This document shows, one piece after another, positions 1-7,740 of a DNA stretch of 8,591 nucleotides. The DNA is from Desulfobacterales bacterium (GTDB lineage: Bacteria > Desulfobacterota > Desulfobulbia > Desulfobulbales > BM004). Positions within the stretch are counted from its first letter, which is position 1, and each line of letters starts with the position of its first letter. The notes under the pieces are model-generated. The model made no database searches, was not told the origin of the DNA, and saw only the letters and a list, made by a program, of their open reading frames with translations. Made by a program: the position numbers and the translations under genes. The stretch is taken from the NCBI GenBank assembly GCA_030621655.1, contig JAUXHH010000063.1:1-8591 (forward strand), read 5' to 3'.

Positions 1-189
1 TTGAAGCTTGACCGTTCCTGCCGGGTTATAGGCAGCAATGTCGGCGTAATCCGTTGCCGCATTCCGGTTTAAGGTCCTGATATATTCAGCACTCCAGTTC
101 GTTTTATTGTCAATCGCCCCTCCATATACAGCTGAGACAAAGGCAAAAGATAGAAGCAGTCCCCCAGCACATGTAAAAACTCTTTTCAT
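1..189 (-). CDS. FadL/OmpP1-type outer-membrane transport protein, N-terminal fragment
   Basis: Only the first 63 codons are inside the window; the frame is open to the left edge. The protein starts with a signal peptide: a basic start (MKR), a hydrophobic stretch at about residues 8-22 and a likely cleavage after VSA (20) or VYG (23). The mature start has NWSAEYIRTLNRNAATD (31-47) followed by YNPAG (54-58). An Asn-Pro-Ala-rich segment after an RNA(A/S)-type motif is characteristic of the N-terminal hatch of the FadL/TodX/OmpP1 family, outer-membrane barrels that import long-chain fatty acids or other hydrophobic compounds. The ATG at 187-189 is backed by an AAGGAGG Shine-Dalgarno sequence and a promoter of its own, so it is probably transcribed apart from mfd. 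The substrate cannot be told from this fragment. The family call is fairly sure; another outer-membrane barrel with a similar start is the main alternative. Confidence 0.75.
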   Translation of the reverse strand, partial: MKRVFTCAGGLLLSFAFVSAVYGGAIDNKTNWSAEYIRTLNRNAATDYADIAAYNPAGTVKLQ

Positions 190-195
190 TCTCTC

Positions 196-202
196 CCTCC
201 TT
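196..202 (-). promoter_or_regulatory. Strong Shine-Dalgarno site for the FadL-type gene
   Basis: Read on the minus strand the sequence is AAGGAGG, complementary to the 16S rRNA tail, ending 6 bases before the ATG at 187-189. It is the best ribosome-binding site in the window and fixes the start of this gene. Confidence 0.85.
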
Positions 203-280
203 GAAGTCCAACGTTCTTGTGATAGTAAAGTGATTACTTAGCAACATCCTCATTTGAAATATTTAAAACAAACCTCACAG

Positions 281-310
281 TTTTTAACTAGTATTATGCC
301 TAATTGTCAA
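281..310 (-). promoter_or_regulatory. Sigma70-type promoter for the FadL-type gene
   Basis: On the minus strand a perfect -35 hexamer TTGACA (305-310) is followed after 18 bases by TAAAAA (281-286), which matches four of six -10 positions. The DNA just upstream of the -35 (about 311-345) is rich in A and T runs, as in an UP element. Transcription would start near 274, leaving a leader of about 85 bases before the ATG at 189. The leader contains two GTGAT/ATCAC copies spaced 11 bases apart (219-223 and 230-234 on the plus strand), which may be chance. The -35 is convincing and the -10 is only fair. Confidence 0.55.
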
Positions 311-344
311 ATCTAATTTCTTGAATTAACTCGTTTTTTAACCT

Positions 345-379
345 TTTTTTGCATGCCGGGGAGCCGGGTATGTAAAAAA
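345..379. repeat. Imperfect inverted repeat between mfd and the FadL-type gene
   Basis: A 35-base inverted repeat with arms 345-360 and 364-379 around a three-base centre (GAG, 361-363). On the plus strand it begins with a T run and ends with an A run. As a plus-strand RNA it would pair throughout except for one G-G mismatch (358/366), with two of the pairs being G-U; as a minus-strand RNA those two pairs become A-C mismatches. The T run comes before the stem and the A run after it on both strands, the reverse of an intrinsic terminator, so I do not call it a terminator. Its role is unknown. Confidence 0.5.
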
Positions 380-422
380 TATTGTTTATGCCTGGTGGGT
401 AACTCGCCGATTATTATGCAAA

Positions 423-3400
423 TCAGGCGGTCTCTGTTTGCAGCGAGACTATAATTTCACCTGCAGCATGGAGAATAGCCTGGGGAGAGTGGATTATATT
501 GTCCGATAGGGGGACCATGAGTTTGGCATCGGGTGTAAAGCGGATATTGTTTCTTGTTTTTTCAATGAGAGAAAGGATTTTTTCCGGGCCAACGGGTGTT
601 TTTTCGTGAAAGGAAAATATGAGCATATCCTTGCCCTGCTCAAGCTTGGTGATCATGATATCTCTCATTCTTATTTTCAGGGACATCATATCAAAAAGAT
701 TTTGCGTTTCCTCGGAGAGGATGCCGTACCTGTCCTGCAATTCATCTTTGAGGTCTGCCAACTGTTCAGCATCTGCCAGTCCGGCTATTTTGCGATATGC
801 AATATAGCGCTGTGGTGTATCTGCAATGTATTTTTCTGGGATATAGGCTGAAATCTGCAGGTTTATCTCAGGGTCAACTGTTTCAATGACCTCTTTTTTG
901 TCAGCCTGCCGCTTTAGGTCAGAGACGGTGTTCTGTAAGAGCTCCAGGTACAGGTCATAGCCAACAGCTGCAATATGACCGCTTTGAGACACACCGAGAA
1001 TATTGCCGCCCCCGCGTATCTGCAGATCACTCATGGCAAGCTTGAAACCTCCACCCAATTCGGAGTGGTCCAAGAGGGCGCGTAAGCGTTCTTTCGCCTC
1101 TTTTGCAAGTCCGTCAAGACTTGGGACCAGCAGATACGCATAGGACTGCTCGCTGCTCCTGCCTACCCGGCCGCGCAGTTGATGGATTTCAGCGAGTCCC
1201 AGCCTGTCAGCCCGGGTGATGACGATGGTGTTGGCACTCGAGATATCCAGACCGGACTCGATAATTGTTGTGCAGACCAGGACATCTATTTCCCTGTTGA
1301 CAAAACGGACCATGATTTCCTCAAGTTGCCTGGCCGCCATTTGCCCGTGAGCCACCGCTATTCTTGCCTGGGGGGCCAGTTTTTCAACCTTGCGCGCCAT
1401 CTCCTCGATAGACCGCACCCTGTTATGCACCAGGAAGGTCTGGCCGCCCCGCTGCAACTCACGGGTTATTGCCTCCTTGATGACCAGTTCGTCAAATCTG
1501 GCAACAAAGGTTTTGACAGGGCGCCTCTGCTCAGGGGGCGTGTTTATCACAGAGAGGTCCCTGATACCTAGAAGAGATAGCTGTAATGTTCTGGGGATCG
1601 GAGTGGCACTGAGGGTGAGAATGTTGACTTCAGCCTTGAAGCGTTTGATTTTTTCCTTGTGGCTGACGCCGAACCGGTGTTCTTCATCGACGATGAGAAG
1701 ACCAAGTTTTTTAAACTGAACATCTTTGGAAAGAAGCCGGTGGGTGCCGATAAGCATATCTGTTTTGCCGGCCTTCAGGTTATTGAGGATTTTTTTCTGC
1801 TCTGCCTGTGACCGGAACCGGTTAATGCTTTCAACCTGCACCGGGAAACCCGCAAACCGTTCCTGGAAAGTCTTTGCATGCTGTTCAGCCAAAACAGTGG
1901 TCGGCACCAGCATGGCAACCTGAAAGCCGTCCTCAATGGCCTTGAAAGCGGCGCGTACCGCAACCTCTGTCTTGCCATACCCCACATCGCCGCAGATAAG
2001 CCTGTCCATTATCTGATCAGATGTAAGGTCATCAAGTACCTGGTTTATAGCTTTCTGTTGGCCTGATGTTTCTTCATACGAAAATGACTCTTCCAGTTCA
2101 TGAAAGAGTTCACCCGGCTGCGAGAGTGCACATCCCTTCTGCAGCTCTCTTTTGGCGTAGAGCTTTAAAAGATCCTGGGCGACCTGCCATACTGATTCTT
2201 TGATTTTCTTTTTCGTCTGTAGCCATGTTTTGGAGCCGAGTTTGTCCAGCTTCGGCTTTTTGTCGGAGATCCCTTTGTATTTGCTGATCGAATTTAAGCG
2301 GTCCACCGGCACATAAAGTTTGTCTTCTCTCTGGTAGTGAATCTCAAGGAAATCATTGGTAATATCCTTCAGTGTTAAGGTGACCAACCCCTGATAGGCG
2401 CCCAAGCCGTGTTCTCTGTGTACAACAATGTCGCCCTGATTGAGTTCATCAAAGCGGAGGAGTTCTTCCTGGACGGGTCTTCTTTTTTTTCTGGGTCCGA
2501 GGCGGCGTTCCCCAAAGAGCTCACTTTCGGACAGGATATGTATTTGCAGGTCAGAATCCAGGCGCAGATCAAAACCGGCTGATAAAGGCTGGTCCAGTAA
2601 CAGTACTGCTGAAGAGTCTTCGGTCTCTTTAAGAGAGGCGGGTTCCAGGGGAATGCTCTGGGTTTGAATGGGAATATGATAATGGTTTAGTAGCTCTTTA
2701 AGATGGAGGGCATGGCGCGGGGAGCGACAGGCCATGGCAACCTGTTCATCCCTTGCGAGCCATTCTTTGAGCATATTGGCCAAAGGCAGAAGAATTCCCT
2801 GTTGTTTTCTTTGCAGGTCAACTTTCTGTTTAAGCAGCAGGTGGTTTTGGGAGGAAAAATGGATGTTTTTTGCAGTGTTCGCGCTCTTTTCAAGAAAATC
2901 ATGAACCTGTACCTGGGTAAAAGCTCCAATTTCTTTAGAAAATTCAGCAGGTGGAATAAAAACTGTATCCGGTGGCAGTGCAGGGGTATGGGAGGAGACC
3001 GACTCATTATAATTCGCCTCGATCCGTTCCCAGGCCAGTTGCCTGGATCGATTAATTTCAACCGCATCTGATAAGAAAATAACTGTGTTTGCAGCGAGAT
3101 ATTGCAAAGGACATGGAATGCTCTGCGTATCGTTGTAAAAAAGCGGCAGGAAAAATTCAATGCCTGGAAATCTCCGGCCACTGCTGATTTTATCCAGCAG
3201 GGCATCAACTGCATCAAAAGGCCAGTTGAGTTTTTTTGCTTCATTTTGAAAATGGTATTGAATTCTGGCAAAGTTTTCAGATTCAACCCGAGGAAACAGA
3301 ATATTACTTGCAGGCAGAATTACTGCTTCATCTATCTCTTGAATTGACCGCTGTGAGATGGGGTCAAAAGTTCTGAGCGATTCAATAGTGTCACCGAAAA

Positions 3401-3947
3401 AGTCAAGCCTCACGGGAGCCTCGTAACCTGGCGGGAAGATATCAACAATTCCGCCCCGAACTGAAAAATCTCCTATTGCATGAACCAGAGACATATGTTC
3501 ATAGCCCAAATCAGCCAAACGGCGAATTAAACGGTCCTGTTCAACATCTTCTCCAGTGATGATTAATTCTGCTAAAGATCCGAGGGTGCTTTTAGGGATG
3601 ACCCTCCGGAGCAGTGATTCACACGACGCCACAAGGATAAAAGGGTTGTCATCTGTAAGGAGGCGGTACAGAGTGTTAAGCCGCTCTGCTACAGTAGTCT
3701 GATCTGGGGAAAGCGGGGTGTAGGGAGGAATATCAAATCCGGGATAATGGATGACCGGCAAGCTGGAAAACAGGCTGATATCCTGCACAGCAAGTTCGGC
3801 CAGACGTTCTGACGGGGTTATGAAAAGTAAAGGCCTTTGGGTTTTTGTTGCAAGTTGGGCGGCAATAAAGGCTTGGCTGCTGCCCTGCAAGCCGGCAAGA
3901 TTAATTCGTTGATGGCCAGTTGCCAATAAACCTAGGAGATAATCCAT
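423..3947 (-). CDS. mfd: Transcription-repair coupling factor Mfd
   Basis: Mfd is a cytoplasmic ATP-driven DNA translocase. It finds RNA polymerase stalled at lesions, pushes it off and recruits UvrA to start nucleotide excision repair. The 1174 residues are full family length. Visible order: a UvrB-like N-terminal module (about 1-330, with FSVRGGIVDIFP at 161-172); a less conserved middle; the RNA-polymerase-interaction domain (about 500-570, with GDIVVHREHGLGAYQG and KLYVPVDRL); a RecG-like translocase with Walker A GDVGYGKT (653-660), DEEH (754-757), SATPIPRT (780-787) and QLRGRVGRS (923-931); then LGGGFKLAMSDLQIRGGG (964-981), the translocation region; and the C-terminal UvrA-masking domain (about 1025-1160). 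The ATG at 3945-3947 has no recognisable Shine-Dalgarno sequence, and an in-frame TAA lies three codons upstream, so the start cannot move up except to a near-adjacent non-standard codon. It follows bamA by 108 bases on the same strand with no visible terminator, so read-through from bamA is likely. All motifs are intact. Confidence 0.99.
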   Translation of the reverse strand: MDYLLGLLATGHQRINLAGLQGSSQAFIAAQLATKTQRPLLFITPSERLAELAVQDISLFSSLPVIHYPGFDIPPYTPLSPDQTTVAERLNTLYRLLTDDNPFILVASCESLLRRVIPKSTLGSLAELIITGEDVEQDRLIRRLADLGYEHMSLVHAIGDFSVRGGIVDIFPPGYEAPVRLDFFGDTIESLRTFDPISQRSIQEIDEAVILPASNILFPRVESENFARIQYHFQNEAKKLNWPFDAVDALLDKISSGRRFPGIEFFLPLFYNDTQSIPCPLQYLAANTVIFLSDAVEINRSRQLAWERIEANYNESVSSHTPALPPDTVFIPPAEFSKEIGAFTQVQVHDFLEKSANTAKNIHFSSQNHLLLKQKVDLQRKQQGILLPLANMLKEWLARDEQVAMACRSPRHALHLKELLNHYHIPIQTQSIPLEPASLKETEDSSAVLLLDQPLSAGFDLRLDSDLQIHILSESELFGERRLGPRKKRRPVQEELLRFDELNQGDIVVHREHGLGAYQGLVTLTLKDITNDFLEIHYQREDKLYVPVDRLNSISKYKGISDKKPKLDKLGSKTWLQTKKKIKESVWQVAQDLLKLYAKRELQKGCALSQPGELFHELEESFSYEETSGQQKAINQVLDDLTSDQIMDRLICGDVGYGKTEVAVRAAFKAIEDGFQVAMLVPTTVLAEQHAKTFQERFAGFPVQVESINRFRSQAEQKKILNNLKAGKTDMLIGTHRLLSKDVQFKKLGLLIVDEEHRFGVSHKEKIKRFKAEVNILTLSATPIPRTLQLSLLGIRDLSVINTPPEQRRPVKTFVARFDELVIKEAITRELQRGGQTFLVHNRVRSIEEMARKVEKLAPQARIAVAHGQMAARQLEEIMVRFVNREIDVLVCTTIIESGLDISSANTIVITRADRLGLAEIHQLRGRVGRSSEQSYAYLLVPSLDGLAKEAKERLRALLDHSELGGGFKLAMSDLQIRGGGNILGVSQSGHIAAVGYDLYLELLQNTVSDLKRQADKKEVIETVDPEINLQISAYIPEKYIADTPQRYIAYRKIAGLADAEQLADLKDELQDRYGILSEETQNLFDMMSLKIRMRDIMITKLEQGKDMLIFSFHEKTPVGPEKILSLIEKTRNNIRFTPDAKLMVPLSDNIIHSPQAILHAAGEIIVSLQTETA

Positions 3948-4055
3948 CTGGTGTTAAATGAATGTCATGCCGTATTTGCAGCAGCAAAAGAGAATAAAGT
4001 CTGTGGCTTTACATATGAATCAGTGCGTGCCCGGCGATTAAAATGGGGGATTAAA
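3948..4055 (-). other. bamA-mfd spacer without an evident terminator or promoter
   Basis: These 108 bases hold no stem followed by a T run in the reading direction, no convincing -35/-10 pair and no Shine-Dalgarno sequence before the mfd ATG. The simplest reading is that mfd is at least partly transcribed from upstream of bamA. A promoter inside bamA cannot be excluded by eye. Confidence 0.4.
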
Positions 4056-6818
4056 TTAAAAGCCTCCGCCCATGCTGAATTCCCAGTTACTGGAATCTTC
4101 ACCGGGCAAAGGATTTATGACGTATGCCCATTCAAGGCGCATCGGTCCCATGGGTGACAACCAGCGAATACCTGCACCAACATCCTGCTTGATGTCATTA
4201 GCATCCCATCTGTTATCATACACATTACCGGCGTCGTAGAAGAAAACCCCACGCAAGCCACCCTGTTTAACAATTGGGAAAAGATACTCCACGTTGGTGT
4301 ACCACATGATCTGACCGCCGGTTATATATATTATGCCTGTATCAGGATCCTGTGTTTTTACCCCGATTGACCTGGATGGAAAACCGCGAAGGTTACTGAT
4401 GCCACCGAGATAGAATTTTTCATAATCAGGAAGCTTGTCGTCCTCATTCTCCCAGGCCTGCCCTGCAGCAATTTTAAAGTGGAAGGCGGTTTCATCGAAG
4501 AAAAAGCCAGGGAAGTACCAGCCGGTAGAGCCCTCCACCTTGGTATACTGACTGTCACCTCCAAGAATGCCGCCGGCATATTCACCAATGAGGGTGTTCA
4601 GCGAACCTTTGGTGGTAACAAATGAACTGTTACGGGTATCTCGAGCAAAACCTAAGGTTACAAAGCTGCTAACGCTAATATTCTGGGATTCAATAATGGA
4701 CGGAGCTGCATTAGCGGATACATCCGACAAAGTAGAGTCATCATAGCCATAGGAGGTTGACATATGCCAGAGCTCCCAGATCGGATAGCCGAAACGAAGG
4801 CCGAATCCTGTTGAATCCCTGGTGTAGGTATCATATTCCCGTTCCCAGTTGTAAAGGTCAAGTCCCAACAGGAGTTGGGTGTCATAAAAACGGGGCTCTG
4901 TAAAACCGAGGTTGTACCTGGCGGATCTGCCGCTGATATTTCCCTGCAGTGACAAGCGCTGCCCACGGCCCAGAAAATTGTTCTGGCTGATTTCAGCCAT
5001 GAACATCAGACTGTCAATCGAACTGTAGCCGGCACCCACGCTGAATGCCCCTGTGGGTTTCTCTTTGACGTCGACGATCAAGTCCATTTTCGTTTTATCA
5101 GCGGTTGGCTCAGGCGTAATGCTGACATCTTCAAAAAAATCAAGCCTCTGCAGTCGTTGGTGGCTTGTCCGCAAGGCCTTGGAATCAAATATCCCTTGCT
5201 CCCAGATTAAAAGCTCCCTCCGGATCACTTTGTCCCTGGTCCTGATATTACCCTTGATCGTTATTCTGTTGATATAGACCAGATCCCCCTTGTTTATATG
5301 AATATTTATATCAACCAGCTTCTTTTCTTTGTCAGTGTTGACAGTTGGGGTGGCTTCAGCAAATGCGTAACCATTTTCTGCATAGTAATCATTTATGTTG
5401 AGGATATCCTGACGGAGAATGTTGCGGCTCAAGTATTCTTCTCTCGAGATTTTAAGCAGATAGAGCAATTCTTCTTTCCCTCCAATGAGGTCACCGGAAA
5501 AATCGATGTTACCCACCCTGTAGCGATTGCCTTCAGATATTTCAATGGTGATATAGAGCCATTTGCCTTCCTGGGTGACTTCCGGCTTCCCTACCATTGC
5601 CTCAATATAGCCATGGTGATGATAAAATCCGGTAATTCTGGCAGCATCCTGTTCAAGCAGTTCACGTTTCAGCACTCCTGAGTCGTTAATCAATGACAAT
5701 AATCCTTTTTCCTTGGTTCCCATGACCTTTTCAAGTTTGCTGTCCTTGAAAGATTCGTTACCTGCAAATCGTATTTCTTTAATATAGACTTTTTTACCCT
5801 CTTCGATGACAAAGCGAACGTTTACCTTTTCGGGCTTGGGGTAGGTCAGCTCGGTGGTTACCTCGGTATTGTAGAATCCCTTGGATTTGTAAAGGGATTG
5901 GATATTTTCAACCGCCTCGCGGATTTTGCTGGGATTGAGGATGGTGTTGGGCATTACCGATATAACTTCTCTGATGTCATCCTCCTTGAGCTCATCCTGG
6001 CCGCTGAGAGCAACCTGCGTGATAACCGGCTTTTCTTTTACTTCAAAGATTATCTTTTTGCCCTTTTCGGTATCTTCCACATTGATTCGGACATCGTCAA
6101 AATAGCCCATTTTAAAAACATTTTTTAAATCGTTGCGCAGTTGTTCCGGGTCATAAAAATCGCCTGACCGACTGGAAATACTCCTTAAAATAGCCCCGCT
6201 GTCAATTCTTTTGTTTCCTTCAGGAGCAATGCTGACGATCAGAAAAGAACGACCGGTATAGGAGAGAATATTATAGGTAATTTTTTCCATTGATTGATCG
6301 ATATTTTTCAACTCCTGGCCTTCAAGGTAATAGAATGTCGGCGAGGAAGGGTCGAGCAGATCAAAAACTTTTATATCAATACTGATGCTATTCCCAAGTT
6401 TAGTAAGAGACCCTGCTGCAACATAGTTAATATCAGGAGTGGCCTTTGAGCCGAATTCCCGCAGTGTCTCGAAGGTGGGAGGCCAGGCAGCATCATAGTC
6501 AAAAATGTTTTCAGCCTCAGTTCTAGGCAGCACGGTGAATGCTTTTTTACGGGCAAGGCTGGCCTCAAGAGCTTTTGCCATTGCACCGTCTGTTGTTTCG
6601 GTCAAACTTTCCTTGTCGTCCGGACTATTTATTTTCAGAGGCAGGAGCAGGGTGTTTGATTCTTCTGCTGCCATGGATGGAAGGGTCGTAGCGAAAACCA
6701 GTATGCTGGCCCAGAGAAGAATAAGAGTACAGGCAACTACGGAGACACATTTGTTATTTGGCAGAAAAGGATTAAAGGCTTTTGTTTTCCAGAGTTGCTT
6801 TGCAAACAGTAATTTCAT
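4056..6818 (-). CDS. bamA: Outer-membrane protein assembly factor BamA with an extra N-terminal TolB-like domain
   Basis: BamA is the central barrel of the BAM complex that folds and inserts outer-membrane proteins. The 920 residues exceed the roughly 800 of the E. coli protein. A signal peptide with a long basic start (1-23) and hydrophobic core (about 24-46) probably ends at SMA-AEE (after 50). Residues about 52-190 form an extra domain resembling TolB-N/FlgO (LLLPLKI, then AKALEASLARKKAFTVLPR, then YVAAGSLTKLGNSISIDIKVFDL). Five POTRA repeats follow at about 191-264, 265-341, 344-430, 433-512 and 514-588. The barrel spans about 590-920, with SQNNFLGRGQ (611-620), the lid-lock motif as LRGF (810-813; VRGF in E. 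coli), and a C-terminal Phe that fits an outer-membrane beta-signal. The ATG has an AGAAGG site 9 bases upstream, and the next Met is only at 49, inside the signal peptide. The usual partners in many genomes (skp, lpxD, fabZ) are not downstream; mfd is. The identity is very sure; the extra-domain assignment is by pattern only. Confidence 0.97.
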   Translation of the reverse strand: MKLLFAKQLWKTKAFNPFLPNNKCVSVVACTLILLWASILVFATTLPSMAAEESNTLLLPLKINSPDDKESLTETTDGAMAKALEASLARKKAFTVLPRTEAENIFDYDAAWPPTFETLREFGSKATPDINYVAAGSLTKLGNSISIDIKVFDLLDPSSPTFYYLEGQELKNIDQSMEKITYNILSYTGRSFLIVSIAPEGNKRIDSGAILRSISSRSGDFYDPEQLRNDLKNVFKMGYFDDVRINVEDTEKGKKIIFEVKEKPVITQVALSGQDELKEDDIREVISVMPNTILNPSKIREAVENIQSLYKSKGFYNTEVTTELTYPKPEKVNVRFVIEEGKKVYIKEIRFAGNESFKDSKLEKVMGTKEKGLLSLINDSGVLKRELLEQDAARITGFYHHHGYIEAMVGKPEVTQEGKWLYITIEISEGNRYRVGNIDFSGDLIGGKEELLYLLKISREEYLSRNILRQDILNINDYYAENGYAFAEATPTVNTDKEKKLVDINIHINKGDLVYINRITIKGNIRTRDKVIRRELLIWEQGIFDSKALRTSHQRLQRLDFFEDVSITPEPTADKTKMDLIVDVKEKPTGAFSVGAGYSSIDSLMFMAEISQNNFLGRGQRLSLQGNISGRSARYNLGFTEPRFYDTQLLLGLDLYNWEREYDTYTRDSTGFGLRFGYPIWELWHMSTSYGYDDSTLSDVSANAAPSIIESQNISVSSFVTLGFARDTRNSSFVTTKGSLNTLIGEYAGGILGGDSQYTKVEGSTGWYFPGFFFDETAFHFKIAAGQAWENEDDKLPDYEKFYLGGISNLRGFPSRSIGVKTQDPDTGIIYITGGQIMWYTNVEYLFPIVKQGGLRGVFFYDAGNVYDNRWDANDIKQDVGAGIRWLSPMGPMRLEWAYVINPLPGEDSSNWEFSMGGGF

Positions 6819-6827
6819 TTTTGGGGG

Positions 6828-6833
6828 CCTTCT
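6828..6833 (-). promoter_or_regulatory. Shine-Dalgarno site of bamA
   Basis: Read on the minus strand this is AGAAGG, 9 bases before the ATG at 6816-6818. It supports that start, which yields an unusually long signal-peptide n-region. Confidence 0.6.
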
Positions 6834-6951
6834 ATTCGTTTTTATCCGTTACCAGGAACTTAACTTTATTTTTACATTACGCAAAAATGAATGCTACATA
6901 GAGCTAATCTGTAATGATTTGCAAGGGCTTGCGCCTTTATTAAACTGGTTA

Positions 6952-6980
6952 GCTTTAGCGTATACAGTCAGAATAGTCAA
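6952..6980 (-). promoter_or_regulatory. Weak promoter candidate upstream of bamA
   Basis: On the minus strand TTGACT (6975-6980, five of six -35 positions) is followed after 17 bases by TAAAGC (6952-6957, three of six -10 positions). It lies just after the plsC stop at 6987, within the 168-base spacer before bamA, where a promoter would be expected. The poor -10 keeps this tentative. The spacer also holds a GCAAG/CTTGC inverted repeat (6921-6932) without a T run, so no terminator is called for plsC. Confidence 0.25.
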
Positions 6981-6986
6981 CTGCCA

Positions 6987-7727
6987 TCACTTTGCTGCAC
7001 AGGAAGTCATGGCACCTAAAAGTTCCGTCACTTTTTCCTGCAGAATTTTAGCCAGGACGTGCTTGTCTTTTGATTTGTAGTTCTTTGTTGCAATGGGATT
7101 ACCTATGCGGATTAAAACATTTCCAGGGTTCATCAAAAGCTTACCCTTGGGCAAAATTTCATATGTCCCTTTAATAGCCACCGGAACAATATCCACACCG
7201 GATTTAATTGCCAGCACCATTGCACCTGATTTAAAATTCTGCATTTTGCCGTCTCTTGTTCTTGTGCCCTCAGGGAAGATGATAACTGAAGTTCCTGCAG
7301 AAATTTTCTGTGCAGCCTCACCGATGCTTTTTAAGGCCTGCCTGCCATGTGATCGGTCAACTGGAATATAGCCCGCTCTGCGCATGGCAGGCCCCCAGAT
7401 GGGGACTTTAAAAAGTTCTTTTTTGGCCAGCCAGCGGAAATCCATACCCAGAAATCCTTGCAGGGCCAAAATATCAAACTGGCTCTGGTGGTTTGCTGCA
7501 AAAATATATGGTTTCTCTGCATCAAGATGTTCCCTGCCGGTTACTGAAACAGTAACGCCGCTGACAGCACAGATAGAGCTGGCCCACCAGGCAGCCAGGC
7601 CTTGAACTGAAGCGGCATCCCTGCGTAAGACTAAAGTCCGGAAAAGTGTAACAATGCTGATAAACAGGGTAAGAAGCAAGGCAAATGGGACAGCCAACAG
7701 AGCTCGGAGAAAGCGGTATAACTTCAT
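6987..7727 (-). CDS. plsC: 1-acyl-sn-glycerol-3-phosphate acyltransferase (PlsC/LPLAT family)
   Basis: The family moves an acyl chain from acyl-ACP or acyl-CoA to lysophosphatidate, giving phosphatidate for phospholipid synthesis at the inner membrane. The 246 residues are a normal length. A hydrophobic N-terminal segment (about 9-31) should anchor it. The catalytic HX4D is intact in NHQSQFD (79-85, His80 and Asp85); a second block reads AGYIPVDRS (118-126); the substrate-binding FPEGTRT is at 151-157; and VPVAIKGTY (181-189) is the fourth conserved block. The ATG is 13 bases after the stop of the SDR gene and has no purine-rich Shine-Dalgarno sequence, so translation is probably coupled to the gene before it. 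Its pairing with an SDR protein could mean a specialised acyltransferase (for example for an unusual lipid) rather than the main housekeeping PlsC; the sequence alone does not decide this. Confidence 0.92.
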   Translation of the reverse strand: MKLYRFLRALLAVPFALLLTLFISIVTLFRTLVLRRDAASVQGLAAWWASSICAVSGVTVSVTGREHLDAEKPYIFAANHQSQFDILALQGFLGMDFRWLAKKELFKVPIWGPAMRRAGYIPVDRSHGRQALKSIGEAAQKISAGTSVIIFPEGTRTRDGKMQNFKSGAMVLAIKSGVDIVPVAIKGTYEILPKGKLLMNPGNVLIRIGNPIATKNYKSKDKHVLAKILQEKVTELLGAMTSCAAK

Positions 7728-7740
7728 CAGGACAAGGGGG

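Noticed and set aside
219..234. Two GTGAT copies 11 bases apart in the FadL-type leader, considered as an operator
   Set aside because: Only 5 bases each, no matching inverted half such as TCACA, and located downstream of the predicted transcription start; too weak to call.
405..429. Stem of 7 pairs with one bulge overlapping the end of mfd, considered as an intrinsic terminator
   Set aside because: It is not followed by a T run in the mfd reading direction; the nearest T6 is about 25 bases further on, and the loop is 10 bases.
2687..3286. 199-codon minus-strand open frame inside mfd
   Set aside because: Shadow frame within intact mfd, whose own frame is continuous and conserved there.
6855..6886. 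A GGAACTT on the plus strand in the bamA spacer, matching the E. coli sigmaE -35 element
   Set aside because: It points away from bamA, and the nearest CAAA-like -10 is about 20 bases off, too far for sigmaE. Probably chance.
6505..7080. 191-codon plus-strand open frame spanning the bamA start, the spacer and the plsC end
   Set aside because: It is the antisense of two solid genes, has no domain-like composition and resembles no family I know.
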